The translations under genes were made by a program, and so were the position numbers. From positions 82,801-146,800 of the forward strand of contig NZ_FRFE01000015.1 in NCBI RefSeq assembly GCF_900143695.1: a stretch of DNA of 64,000 bases, given 5' to 3'. This document shows, in pieces, positions 46,682 to 54,657 of the stretch. The notes beneath the pieces were generated by a model that was given only the letters and a program-made list of their open reading frames with translations, was not told the origin of the DNA and made no database searches. Each line of letters begins with the position of its first letter. The stretch's first letter is position 1. This DNA is from Desulfopila aestuarii DSM 18488 (GTDB lineage: Bacteria; Desulfobacterota; Desulfobulbia; Desulfobulbales; Desulfocapsaceae).

Positions 46682-47266
46682 CTAAAAATCCTCTATGCCT
46701 TTAGCTTTATGAAGATAGGCATCCACCCGCTGACGTGCCGCCATAGTGGAACGTGCCACTGACACCAGTTCCTGGACCAGATGATCATCTTCACCAAGCT
46801 CCTCGATTGCCTCCTGGAGCAACTGTCGGCTTTCCACAGCCAGTTCACCTAGCTGACGAGCGATCTTCATCCGGCGGGCATATTTTTCCTTTTCCTGTTC
46901 TATCAGAGGCAGAATACGTTCAATGGAGAACTCGACCAGGGCATCACGCGGCGTATTATATTTTGTTGAGACCTTTTCAAGATTTTCCAGCGTTTTTCTG
47001 GAAATCACATAGGTTTTTGCTACCCGTTGTCCATCTCCTGGAAAGGTCTCGAACTCTCGGGCAATGGTTTTCAGCGCCTGAACATCCTCCACCAGATGAT
47101 CAAACAGCGACTTCTGCTTGATTCCCAACTGGCCGGCAAGAACGCTTAAAGCATTGATTGAGCGCTCAGACAGTTTAAAGGTGGTCCGCACAGACTGGTG
47201 TCCCCTGAGCCGTGCCGACGACTCTTCGGTAAATTCGAGATGAATAAATGATTTCGGTCGCGTCAT
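46682..47266 (-). CDS. Probable double ribbon-helix-helix DNA-binding protein with C-terminal coiled coil
   Basis: A 194-residue soluble protein not assigned to a named family. Residues about 26-60 (SVRTTFKLSERSINALSVLA then GQLGIKQKSLFDHL) and about 82-118 (AKTYVISRKTLENLEKVS then TKYNTPRDALVEF) each show the strand-helix-helix pattern of RHH proteins. One chain may therefore form an RHH pseudo-dimer. The rest (120-194) is charged and helical. AAAGGAG precedes the ATG. It is divergent from an hsp20 gene, and the gap holds repeated GTAAT half-sites. Its function as a regulator is inference. Confidence 0.6.
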   Translation of the reverse strand: MTRPKSFIHLEFTEESSARLRGHQSVRTTFKLSERSINALSVLAGQLGIKQKSLFDHLVEDVQALKTIAREFETFPGDGQRVAKTYVISRKTLENLEKVSTKYNTPRDALVEFSIERILPLIEQEKEKYARRMKIARQLGELAVESRQLLQEAIEELGEDDHLVQELVSVARSTMAARQRVDAYLHKAKGIEDF

Positions 47267-47298
47267 ACCTTCTCCTTTGGCTTTTCATCACCTGTCGA

Positions 47299-47364
47299 AT
47301 TACTTTTATTATTTTTATTTTTAGTAATATTTTATTTGTTGACTTTGGTAATTCAATTATTACC
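47299..47364. promoter_or_regulatory. AT-rich divergent regulatory region with four GTAAT half-sites
   Basis: ATTAC (47299-47303) and GTAAT (47324-47328) form a widely spaced inverted pair. GGTAAT (47347-47352) and ATTACC (47359-47364) form a tight one with a 6-bp spacer. They sit between the double-RHH gene and hsp20. No CIRCE element was found. The region is very AT-rich, so chance half-sites are possible; the GGTAAT-N6-ATTACC palindrome is the best operator candidate. Confidence 0.4.
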
Positions 47365-47474
47365 ATTTCAGTCACAGAGGTAAACACGAAAATCCCAGAT
47401 TTTTGGATTTCGTAGCAAGCTCAATCAACAACATAACCGATTCATCACCATTGAACGAACACCAGGAGGCAACT

Positions 47475-47939
47475 ATGAACCTGATCCGTTACAACACACC
47501 AAACCGCTTACAAAATAGTAGACAGACCTCTCCGTCATCGTTTTTTGACGAACTTTTCGATGATTTTTTCGGACCGGTCCTACATCCGGCTACCTTGTCG
47601 ACAGCAGCAACACGACGCCAGAGTCTGCAGGTCGATATTTACGAAAAGGAGAACGTTATCGTGATCGAAGCAGAGATGCCCGGCGTCGGGAAAGAAGATA
47701 TTAAGGTCGACGTGAAGGGTCGCCAGCTAACCTTAGGTGGAGAGAGAAAGCGTGAAACCGAGGTGAAGGATGAGCACAGCTTCCGCCGCGAAAGAAGCTA
47801 CGGCACCTTTCAACGCGCCTTCAACCTGCCCTTTGAAATTGACACCGAGAAGGTCCAGGCAACCTTTAAAGACGGGGTACTGCGGCTTGAAATAGCAAAA
47901 CCAGTTGAACAACAGCAGAAGCAGATAACCATCAACTAA
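47475..47939 (+). CDS. Hsp20 / alpha-crystallin small heat-shock protein
   Basis: 154 residues from ATG 47475 (AGGAGG 5 bp upstream); the frame opens earlier at a TTG, which is not needed. The N-terminal Phe/Asp-rich segment (SSFFDELFDDFFGPV) leads into an alpha-crystallin domain about 50-145 with DIYEKENVIVIEAEMPGVGKEDI and the closing AxxxDGVLRLEI motif (ATFKDGVLRLEI). It ends with a short tail. It acts as an ATP-independent holdase in the cytoplasm. A terminator follows 120 bp downstream. Confidence 0.93.
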   Translation: MNLIRYNTPNRLQNSRQTSPSSFFDELFDDFFGPVLHPATLSTAATRRQSLQVDIYEKENVIVIEAEMPGVGKEDIKVDVKGRQLTLGGERKRETEVKDEHSFRRERSYGTFQRAFNLPFEIDTEKVQATFKDGVLRLEIAKPVEQQQKQITIN

Positions 47940-48062
47940 CACCCCACAAGGGGTATAATTACTTATAAAAAAATTCTTTTCTTGCGAACAAACAAGAAAT
48001 AAATGAGCGTTGTCTTCTGCCATGAAGAAACGCTCAAGCCATCAACCAACCGGAATCCTTAA

Positions 48063-48096
48063 GATGGGGCAGCATAGGGCTGCCCCATCTTTTTTT
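48063..48096 (+). terminator. Rho-independent terminator downstream of hsp20
   Basis: GATGGGGCAGC (48063-48073) pairs perfectly with GCTGCCCCATC (48079-48089), followed by seven T. It lies between convergent hsp20 and thiY and is oriented to stop hsp20 transcription. Confidence 0.92.
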
Positions 48097-48102
48097 GCCA
48101 AC

Positions 48103-49062
48103 TTATGGCAGCTCCTGCGCCCACTCGTCCAGTGGTGCCACATTTTTGACGATATCCTGCTCTTGCAAAAATCTGGCAAAACGCACATAGCGCTGACGAT
48201 CAAGCGCGCCAGGCCGCAAGGCAAAACGTGGCAGGGTATCCCGCCAGGCCCGACGATTCAGTTCATCATCGAGGCTTTTACGATCGCCCTTGATAAAGAG
48301 CTCCCAGCTCTCATCCGGGTGATTCACCAGATATTGAACGCCCGCCTCGACCGCATCGACAAAACGACGAAGTTTCGCATCCCCGAGAGATGCCCGATCG
48401 GCAACGAGGATAAGCTCATCATATGCGGGTATACCGTATTCCTCGACGAAAAATGCATGTCCGGGTCTTTTCTCAATCGCCATCTGATTGAGCTCAAAAT
48501 TACGAAAGGCCCCGATCACACCATCCACCTGACCAGTAAAAAGCGAGGGGGACAGTGAGAAGTTGACATTCACCAGTTTCACATCGGAAAGAGCGATCCC
48601 TTCTTTTGCGAGCATGACCTTCAACAGCGCCGTCTCAAAGCCGCCCACCGAATAACCGATAGTTTTGCCTTTGAGATCTCCTATTGATTTGATCGGACCA
48701 TCTTCAAGCACAACCAGGGAATTGAGGGGGGTCGCAACCAAGGTGGCAATACGCACCAAAGGCAACCCTTGTTCGACCTGCATCTGGTGTTGATGCTGGT
48801 AGGAGACGGCAATATCCGCCTTGCCTGCCGCCACCAGTTTTGGAGGGTCATTAGGGTTTGAAGGGGCGATAAGCTCGACATCGAGACCACGCTCGGCAAA
48901 ATAGCCCTTCTCTAGAGCCACAAAAAGTGGTGCGTGATCGGGATTAACAAACCAGTCCAGCAGAACAGTCACTTTTTCGGCGGCCAACGCCATGCCTGTC
49001 GAATGCATTGACAAGAGCAGAGCAGTCAGCACGATGGATTTACGCAACAGATTCATCTTCAT
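48103..49062 (-). CDS. thiY: Thiamine-pyrimidine ABC transporter binding protein (NMT1/THI5-like)
   Basis: A 319-residue exported protein with signal peptide about 1-28 (cleavage near ALAAE). The mature start VTVLLDWFVNPDHAPLFVALEKGYF is diagnostic of the THI5/ThiY family that binds 4-amino-5-hydroxymethylpyrimidine or its formylamino relative. The start overlaps thiX by 23 bp, with AAAGGAAA just upstream. It is the last gene of the riboswitch-controlled thi operon. The exact pyrimidine bound cannot be distinguished by eye. Confidence 0.9.
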   Translation of the reverse strand: MKMNLLRKSIVLTALLLSMHSTGMALAAEKVTVLLDWFVNPDHAPLFVALEKGYFAERGLDVELIAPSNPNDPPKLVAAGKADIAVSYQHQHQMQVEQGLPLVRIATLVATPLNSLVVLEDGPIKSIGDLKGKTIGYSVGGFETALLKVMLAKEGIALSDVKLVNVNFSLSPSLFTGQVDGVIGAFRNFELNQMAIEKRPGHAFFVEEYGIPAYDELILVADRASLGDAKLRRFVDAVEAGVQYLVNHPDESWELFIKGDRKSLDDELNRRAWRDTLPRFALRPGALDRQRYVRFARFLQEQDIVKNVAPLDEWAQELP

Positions 49063-49801
49063 TTTCCTTTTTTTCCCAAAAGATCAACCGGGCCACCATG
49101 GTATCCACGGCAAAATAAAGTCCCAGCGATACGACAGAAAGCACCGCCAGGGCAGCAAACATGATATCGATCTGCATACGGGCATTGGCATGGAGCATGT
49201 AATATCCCAAACCCGAGCTGGAACCGACCCACTCCCCCACCACTGCGCCGATTGGCGCCACCGCAGCGGCAACTCCGAGTCCGGAGCCAAGCGCGGGCAG
49301 TGCAGAAGGAATGACAATCCAGCGCAGAACGGACAGCGGTCGACCTCCCATTATGCGGGCCAACTCCAGCAGCTCGGGGCGGGTGCGACGCATCCCGTAA
49401 TAGAAGGAAGACGTAACCGGAAAGAAAATAATCAACACCGCCATGGCCACCTTCGAAGCCATACCATACCCAAACCAGAGCACCAGAATCGGTGCCAGGG
49501 CAAATACCGGGATGGCCTGACTGACCACAAGAATCGGCAAAAGCCAGCGACGCATCAGCGGCAGCAGGATCATGGTAAGTGCGCAGCAACTGCCAAGAAC
49601 TGTACCGAGGACAAGCCCCGCCAGGATTTCGGCGAGTGTTGTCATCAGATGATTCTGCAGCGTCGGCCAGTGCAGGATAAGGGCCCGAACCACGGGCAGA
49701 GGTCCCGGCAGTATGTACGGTGGTACATCGGTAATCATGACCACCAGTTGCCAGAAAGCGGTTAAACCACTGGCGAGGATCAAAAAACGAATACCGCTCA
49801 T
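49040..49801 (-). CDS. thiX: Thiamine-pyrimidine ABC transporter permease
   Basis: A 253-residue membrane protein of the BPD_transp_1 family, SsuC/TauC/ThiX branch, with about six segments. The EAA-type loop is ELARIMGGRPLSVLRWIVIPSALP around residue 140. Its start overlaps the thiZ stop by 4 bp (ATGA). Genome context (thiM, thiE, thiZ, thiY, TPP riboswitch) fixes the assignment to thiamine-precursor import. Confidence 0.9.
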   Translation of the reverse strand: MSGIRFLILASGLTAFWQLVVMITDVPPYILPGPLPVVRALILHWPTLQNHLMTTLAEILAGLVLGTVLGSCCALTMILLPLMRRWLLPILVVSQAIPVFALAPILVLWFGYGMASKVAMAVLIIFFPVTSSFYYGMRRTRPELLELARIMGGRPLSVLRWIVIPSALPALGSGLGVAAAVAPIGAVVGEWVGSSSGLGYYMLHANARMQIDIMFAALAVLSVVSLGLYFAVDTMVARLIFWEKKENEDESVA

Positions 49802-50538
49802 GACTCAGCCTCCGCCATGAGCTGGCCCAATAACTGTGGATAGATCTGCTGCACTTCCGGATCAGCGGGATCACGTGGTGTTGCCCCATGCAGATCGAGG
49901 ACAGTAGCAATCCTTACCGGATGCCCATGCAAGACAATAATCCGGTCGGCAAGCCGCAACGCCTCCATAGGGTCATGGGTCACCATCAATACCGTCTTCC
50001 CCTTCGTGAGACGGGCAGCAAGATTCTGTAGCCGCACCCTGGACAGAGCATCAAGAGCAGAAAACGGCTCATCCATCAGGATCACAGGGCGCTCCTCCAT
50101 AAGAGTCCGGAGTAGCGCTACCCGCTGTCGCATGCCGCCCGAGAGCTGACCGGGCAGTAAACCACCTTTCCCTTCCAATCCTGCTTCAGCCAACAACTGT
50201 TGCGCCTTGTCCTTCAGCGTCGGACGCACCTCACCTCGCAAGCGCGCACCAAGCAGGACGTTGTCGATCACCGTCAGCCACGGTAGCAACAGATCGTCCT
50301 GAGCCATCCAGCTGATGGAGGCTGCATGCGAGATTTCCGGAAGAAACCTGAGCCTGCCGGAAAATTTCAACCGACAATTGCACGACACCAAACCAAGCAT
50401 GGTCGACTTACCGCAGCCACTCGGTCCCAGCAAACAGGTACAATGTTCTGCCGGGACCTCCATCGAAAATCCGGCAAAGAGTTTTTTGCCGCTAAAACCG
50501 AGGGTGATATCTTCAAAGATTATGGCAGGAGAAATCAT
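49798..50538 (-). CDS. thiZ: Thiamine-pyrimidine ABC transporter ATPase
   Basis: A 246-residue ATPase with Walker A GPSGCGKST near residue 37, Q-loop WMAQDDLLLPW, signature LSGGMRQRVALLR, Walker B VILMDEPFSALD and switch His in VTHDPMEA. It belongs to the nitrate/sulfonate/taurine-type branch used by ThiXYZ. It begins 5 bp after thiE. Confidence 0.9.
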   Translation of the reverse strand: MISPAIIFEDITLGFSGKKLFAGFSMEVPAEHCTCLLGPSGCGKSTMLGLVSCNCRLKFSGRLRFLPEISHAASISWMAQDDLLLPWLTVIDNVLLGARLRGEVRPTLKDKAQQLLAEAGLEGKGGLLPGQLSGGMRQRVALLRTLMEERPVILMDEPFSALDALSRVRLQNLAARLTKGKTVLMVTHDPMEALRLADRIIVLHGHPVRIATVLDLHGATPRDPADPEVQQIYPQLLGQLMAEAES

Positions 50539-50543
50539 TTTCG

Positions 50544-51179
50544 TTAGTTCGCTCTGCCGCTTTGAACATGCATAAACAGCTCCCGGGCCGAGTTCTCAGG
50601 AGAAGCTGCCGAGACAATAGCGGACACTACCGCCACCCCATCAGCTCCGGCTCTCACAACCTCAGCTGCATTGGCGGCGGAGATCCCGCCAATACCCACC
50701 AATGGCAAGCCCACACAACGGCGAATCTCCCGCACCCCGGCAATCCCCAGCGGCTCAGCAATATCAGTTTTTGTCATGGTGCCAAAAACGGGACTGATGC
50801 CGATATAATCCGCCCCTTCCTGTTCGGCAGTGACAGCATCGTCCACAGATTCGGCCGAAATACCGATAATTCGACCCGGCCCCAGTATGCTTCTGGCATC
50901 AACTATATGCATATCGCTCTGGCCAAGATGTACCCCATCGGCATTGGCTGCCAGCGCCACGTCGACCCGGTCATTGACGATAAGCGGAATACCCAGAGGT
51001 CGCAAAAAGGAGATAAGCTGTCGCGCTTCCGCAATCATCTCGCGCACCGGAAGATGCTTTTCTCTCAGCTGCACACAGCTGACGCCGCCCGCTACTGCTG
51101 CCGCCACAACATCGATGGTCGAGCGACTGCCGCATAGAGAGCGGTCTGTCACCAGATAGAGTGAATAATCGATTCGCAT
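50544..51179 (-). CDS. thiE: Thiamine phosphate synthase
   Basis: A 211-residue TIM-barrel enzyme that joins hydroxymethylpyrimidine diphosphate and thiazole phosphate to give thiamine phosphate. It begins YSLYLVTDRSL. The substrate-binding segments VQLREKHLP, LIVNDRVDVALAANADGVHLGQSD, GPGRIIGISAES, YIGISPVFGTMTKTD and VGIGGISAANAAEVVRAGADGVAVVSAI are all present. Length and motifs are complete. It lies 5 bp after thiM and 5 bp before thiZ. Confidence 0.96.
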   Translation of the reverse strand: MRIDYSLYLVTDRSLCGSRSTIDVVAAAVAGGVSCVQLREKHLPVREMIAEARQLISFLRPLGIPLIVNDRVDVALAANADGVHLGQSDMHIVDARSILGPGRIIGISAESVDDAVTAEQEGADYIGISPVFGTMTKTDIAEPLGIAGVREIRRCVGLPLVGIGGISAANAAEVVRAGADGVAVVSAIVSAASPENSARELFMHVQSGRAN

Positions 51180-51184
51180 GGCTA

Positions 51185-51994
51185 TTACGCATCCGCAGAG
51201 ATCTTGCTACCCGCCTTCACATCCTCAGGTGTGAGGTTGTACAAAGCGTCCAGCAGATTCACCATGAACGAACCCGGCCCATTGGACATGGCACCCGCCT
51301 TTTCGCCGGCCAGACCGTAATAGGCCAACGCCGTGGCGGTCGCCGTTACGGTGTCGTCGTCAACTGCTGCAAAAGCACCAATAACCGAAGTGGCGGCACA
51401 ACCAGTGCCTGTCACATAAGACATGAGTGGATGACCATTCGCCACCCGCAGCACCCTTTGGCCGTCGGTAACAAGATCGACCGGACCGGTAATTGCCAGG
51501 GTCGTCCCCAGCTCAATGGCAAGGGCTTTGGCAGCTTCCGCCGCTTCATCGACAGAATGAAGCGAATCCACGCCTTTTGTTTTCGAGTCTGTGTTTCGAA
51601 GCGACAAAATTTCCGAGGCGTTGCCCCGAATAACGCTCACTGAGGTCTCCTCGATAATACGTTTTGCCGTGATGGTTCTGAGCGCTGTCGCACCGGAACC
51701 AACCGGGTCAAGAACGATAGGGGTTTTCAGCTCCGTACACTTGCGACCGGCAAGGAGCATAGACTCAACCCAGATGTCGGTCAATGTGCCAATATTAAGC
51801 ACAAGTGCCCCGGCAAAACCGGCCATCTCCTCAACCTCGTTGGCAGCATGAGCCATGACCGGTGATGCCCCGGCTGCCAGTAGCACATTGGCCGTGGAGT
51901 TCATCACCACAAAGTTGGTGATGTTATGGATAAGCGGCTTTCTTGCCCGAACTTTTTCCAGATTTTCGGCACAGATCTGACCAAACGAAGACAT
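51185..51994 (-). CDS. thiM: Hydroxyethylthiazole kinase
   Basis: A 269-residue ribokinase-fold enzyme that phosphorylates 5-(2-hydroxyethyl)-4-methylthiazole, a salvage step. Seen: KPLIHNITNFVVMNSTANVLLAAGASPVMAHA at the N-terminus, DPVGSGATALRT, RGNASEI and the catalytic GTGCAATSVIGAF near residue 192. AGGAG lies 6 bp before the ATG. It is the first gene after the TPP riboswitch. Together with ThiE and ThiXYZ this is a salvage route; the usual ThiD kinase for the pyrimidine is not in the operon. Confidence 0.96.
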   Translation of the reverse strand: MSSFGQICAENLEKVRARKPLIHNITNFVVMNSTANVLLAAGASPVMAHAANEVEEMAGFAGALVLNIGTLTDIWVESMLLAGRKCTELKTPIVLDPVGSGATALRTITAKRIIEETSVSVIRGNASEILSLRNTDSKTKGVDSLHSVDEAAEAAKALAIELGTTLAITGPVDLVTDGQRVLRVANGHPLMSYVTGTGCAATSVIGAFAAVDDDTVTATATALAYYGLAGEKAGAMSNGPGSFMVNLLDALYNLTPEDVKAGSKISADA

Positions 51995-52152
51995 AAGGAA
52001 CTCCTGCGGTTAAAAAATCAATTCATCAAAAAGGCGCAATATCAAACAAAAACGCACTTCACATGAAAACCATACAGGAGGGGAACAAAGAGACGCGTTG
52101 AACGGAAATCGCTCAACGAAAAGAATCTGATATAGGAAGTATACTGCTCTAT

Positions 52153-52230
52153 GCAATTCCCTACGCTGGTATTAACCAGATCAGGTTCAAAGGGTATCAT
52201 CTCAGGCCATACGGCCACCCCCCTGCAAAA
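52153..52230 (-). promoter_or_regulatory. TPP riboswitch (thi-box) controlling thiMEZXY
   Basis: Read on the minus strand the leader contains the hallmark thi-box segments in order: a GGGGGTG stem start, CTGAGATGATACCC, GAACCTGATCTGGTTAATACC and AGCGTAGGGAA. The aptamer ends about 160 nt before the thiM start. In the spacer, a 9-bp hairpin (52096-52118, minus strand, one G-U pair) followed by a T-rich tract could be the expression switch, but no clear terminator/antiterminator pair could be settled by eye. Confidence 0.95.
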
Positions 52231-52244
52231 ACGTATGAGTGCTT

Positions 52245-52273
52245 TCTATAAAGTATTACTGGCAGCATGTCAA
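52245..52273 (-). promoter_or_regulatory. Promoter of the thi operon
   Basis: On the minus strand, TTGACA (52268-52273) and TATAGA (52245-52250) are separated by exactly 17 bp and lie directly upstream of the TPP aptamer. It is a near-consensus sigma-70 promoter. Confidence 0.8.
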
Positions 52274-52438
52274 AACATATACTCCCAAAATCGTCCATTG
52301 CCGGGATATCAGTGCATCGTTTCCAGGAAGATTTTGGTCTTTCGCACCTGCCGGAAGAGCTTGATATAATCAGGATCATCACTGCGGAAAGCTGAAAAAA
52401 GGTAGATGCCTATGCAAGGCTTTCAAGTGAAATTAGTA

Positions 52439-52466
52439 TTGACAACATCCCGGCCTGAGATATAAT
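52439..52466 (+). promoter_or_regulatory. Promoter of tRNA-Gly
   Basis: TTGACA (52439-52444) and a perfect TATAAT (52461-52466) with a 16-bp spacer, 13 bp before the mature tRNA 5' end. Consensus quality is as expected for a stable-RNA gene. Confidence 0.85.
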
Positions 52467-52479
52467 CGCTGCACATTCT

Positions 52480-52554
<75 letters not shown>

Positions 52555-52563
52555 AGTAAATTC

Positions 52564-52596
52564 AAGGGCTTACGTTTAATCGTTAGCCCTTTTTTA
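52564..52596 (+). terminator. Terminator after tRNA-Gly
   Basis: AAGGGCTTACG (52564-52574) pairs, with one mismatch, with CGTTAGCCCTT (52581-52591), followed by further T. It starts 10 bp after the CCA. Confidence 0.85.
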
Positions 52597-52857
52597 TTTG
52601 ATGTTAGCGCCAGCATCCCAGATTACTCGATTTTTGATATAGATCTCACTAGTAGCAAGATAAGAACGCCTGATTATCCATATATTTTCAATCAGTTACG
52701 CCTCAATTGTGACACTGGATTAAATCTGACAAATGCTAACCTGGAATGATGTCAGGATGAGTTTTTTTTCTTATTGGCTTTCTTCAGTGCTGTCAGAAAA
52801 ATGTAAGGTGCGGTTTTTAGGTTTAGCCATCTGACTAATTCTACAAAAGGATTGGCT

Positions 52858-53043
52858 ATGACCGAAAAACAGAAAGATGATCTACACAGTCAATGGAAGC
52901 TTACCAGCATAAAAACGAGACATATGATCTTAGCGGAGTACCATAAGAGATATGGTCATAGTCAGAATGCTGAACACTGGAACAACTATCTGATTGAAGT
53001 CTTGAACCTTAGGCAGTCTTGGAAAGCTAGAGGATTCCATTGA
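52858..53043 (+). CDS. Small orphan protein of unknown function
   Basis: 61 residues from ATG 52858 (AAAGGA about 5 bp upstream; an in-frame TTG at 52852 is less likely). Composition is polar and basic: many Lys, His and aromatic residues (HKRYGH, EHWNNYL, RQSWKARGFH), with no Cys and no hydrophobic segment. It is predicted helical. I recognise no family. It lies in the AT-rich tract between tRNA-Gly and its decayed copy, so horizontal origin is plausible. Confidence 0.45.
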   Translation: MTEKQKDDLHSQWKLTSIKTRHMILAEYHKRYGHSQNAEHWNNYLIEVLNLRQSWKARGFH

Positions 53044-53628
53044 AGCAACCCTCTCGTCCCAGCAATTTCTTCAATCACTTAATCGCACATTCAATAATTG
53101 ATTTTTCCTTCATTTTTTCAACCAAAGTTTTACTGGGATGCTCCCAGGATTTCTCCCATTGCCTTGAAAGCGTTTGCGAATTCCCGGCAGATATTTTGCT
53201 GAAATTTCGCGACAGCAGATGACCTCTTGCCTGCCATATAGTTTGCCAAAAACCATCAACTCACAATCTTATTTTGAGGTCGTGCTAACTGCCAAAACAC
53301 CTAACAGCCATCCCCAAAACAAAAAAAAATCACACTTATCAAAATAATATCATCATCTTATTGCACATTACTCCTAACATGATTCTAGGTGAATAATTGC
53401 AAGCAAACGTATCAGGAAGTCTTAGCCTGCACCTTTACCAAAATCATTGAGGCGCCAAGTGTATTTCCGCAGCCGAATCCTTTTGCCTAACCACACATTA
53501 TTCGATATAGTACAGCTGCTTGTTAGACAGCTATCTGGTGAGATTAAAAGCATATTCATTATTTTTCTATTGTATTTACCCTTCAATCTCAGGTCTTTTT
53601 ACACGTAGCAAGAGAACAATCAACTTTC
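53044..53628. other. AT-rich tract without a recognised gene
   Basis: 585 bp of AT-rich sequence between two orphan genes. A 60-codon plus-strand frame at 53040 has no ribosome site and no family pattern. The minus strand shows a short lysine-rich frame about 53067-53215 (SWEHPSKTLVEKMKEKSII) that is interrupted and may be a gene fragment. No integrase, repeat array or RNA gene was seen. Confidence 0.35.
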
Positions 53629-54273
53629 ATGACAGAATACGCCACCGAGCCAACATATCAATATTTTCATGAACTTATTGAAACAAAGACACCGATTGTT
53701 CCAATGTTGTCATACGTAAAAGTTAAGAAGAATGGCACTCTTTCAAAAGAGCTCAACATCATTTATTATAACCCCAAGGAACATGGCCTTAGTAGGGTTT
53801 ATGATACTGATTTTGCAACATTAATACTAAAGAGATTATTGTCATTTGAGCTGGGAATGTCTTCTCAGGTACTCGCTGGAATAGTGAGATCGAGTAAACC
53901 TGGCAAGGTAGAGCAGTGGCGTGGAGACACAATTGAGAAAATAAATTATCAATCGTTCAGCCTCTATAGAGGAATCCTATCGATTATTGGGAATAATGAC
54001 GGCCTTCCTCTGGTAGCCCCTCAGAATACTGAGGTTATAGGAGATATTATTCCAGCTATAAAGCAGATTTTAAACGGAAAGAATCCAACTATTGTACGGC
54101 AACATATTAAACAATTTGAAACTCTCCAAAACAGAATAGCGCAAATTATCGGGGACAATCCTTTTCAGACAGCTCCAGCCATCGCTGAGAGAACCACATC
54201 TACCTTGAATGAAAATCTACAAGGTTTGAGCGACAAACAGATTGCTCGACTAACAAAACATCGCCAATTCTGA
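53629..54273 (+). CDS. Orphan 214-residue protein of unknown function
   Basis: ATG 53629 follows an AACAATCAACTTTC leader with no clear Shine-Dalgarno sequence, which is unlike the neighbouring genes. The protein is soluble, mixed alpha/beta, with no signal peptide or membrane segment. The N-terminal third is beta-rich (MLSYVKVKKNGTLSKELNII). A middle helical segment (LSFELGMSSQVLAGIVRSS) is weakly reminiscent of a helix-turn-helix. The C-terminus is amphipathic helices ending LSDKQIARLTKHRQF. Codon use is AT-rich relative to the surroundings. No known family is recognised; it is a candidate cargo gene of the tRNA-associated region. Confidence 0.6.
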   Translation: MTEYATEPTYQYFHELIETKTPIVPMLSYVKVKKNGTLSKELNIIYYNPKEHGLSRVYDTDFATLILKRLLSFELGMSSQVLAGIVRSSKPGKVEQWRGDTIEKINYQSFSLYRGILSIIGNNDGLPLVAPQNTEVIGDIIPAIKQILNGKNPTIVRQHIKQFETLQNRIAQIIGDNPFQTAPAIAERTTSTLNENLQGLSDKQIARLTKHRQF

Positions 54274-54403
54274 TCCAGCTTGCCTGTCTACTCACAGCTT
54301 GAAAAAGAGTTGGAATCCATTTTGTAGTGAAGATTGTGGGTTCATTTTCAGCTCCGGCCAGCTATCTGAACATTGGGCCAGGCTAGATACGTTTGATATT
54401 GAA

Positions 54404-54453
54404 CGGCTTCCCCTAGGTTCAAGATCACCAGCTCGAATTTCACCTCCCGTTCC
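54404..54453 (+). pseudogene. Degenerate copy of the 3' half of tRNA-Gly (possible attachment-site relic)
   Basis: Collinear similarity to the tRNA-Gly at 52480: CGGCTTCCC matches the anticodon arm CAGCTTCCC, AAGATCACCAG matches AAGGTCGCGAG, then CTCGAATTTC matches TTCGAATCTC and CTCCCGTTCC matches TTCCCGCTCC. One 2-base insertion is needed. Over the last 25 aligned bases 18 agree. It lacks the 5' half, so it cannot be a functional tRNA. The surrounding 54274-54657 gap (384 bp) has no gene; a 98-codon frame across it is not convincing. Confidence 0.5.
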
Positions 54454-54657
54454 CGTCTTTTCAAACCCGTACCGACATCATCGGCAATCGCCTGGAATCT
54501 ATTACCTGAGAGATACAGAGAAAACAATTTCAACAAGAGTGCCGACAGGTGTAGAATACTTCGTCGAACTGTCGCAGCAGCATCCCAGCGTATAGCAACA
54601 ACGAGGAACCTCTCTATGCCCAATTGGGAACTATCGAGAATAAAGGAGTTTTCGAAC

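Noticed and set aside
47267..47474. CIRCE or classic heat-shock promoter before hsp20
   Set aside because: Neither the CIRCE inverted repeat nor a sigma-32-like pair could be matched; only GTAAT half-sites are evident.
54299..54595. A 98-codon frame over the tRNA-like fragment
   Set aside because: It begins without a ribosome site, has no family pattern and covers sequence better explained as a decayed tRNA copy.
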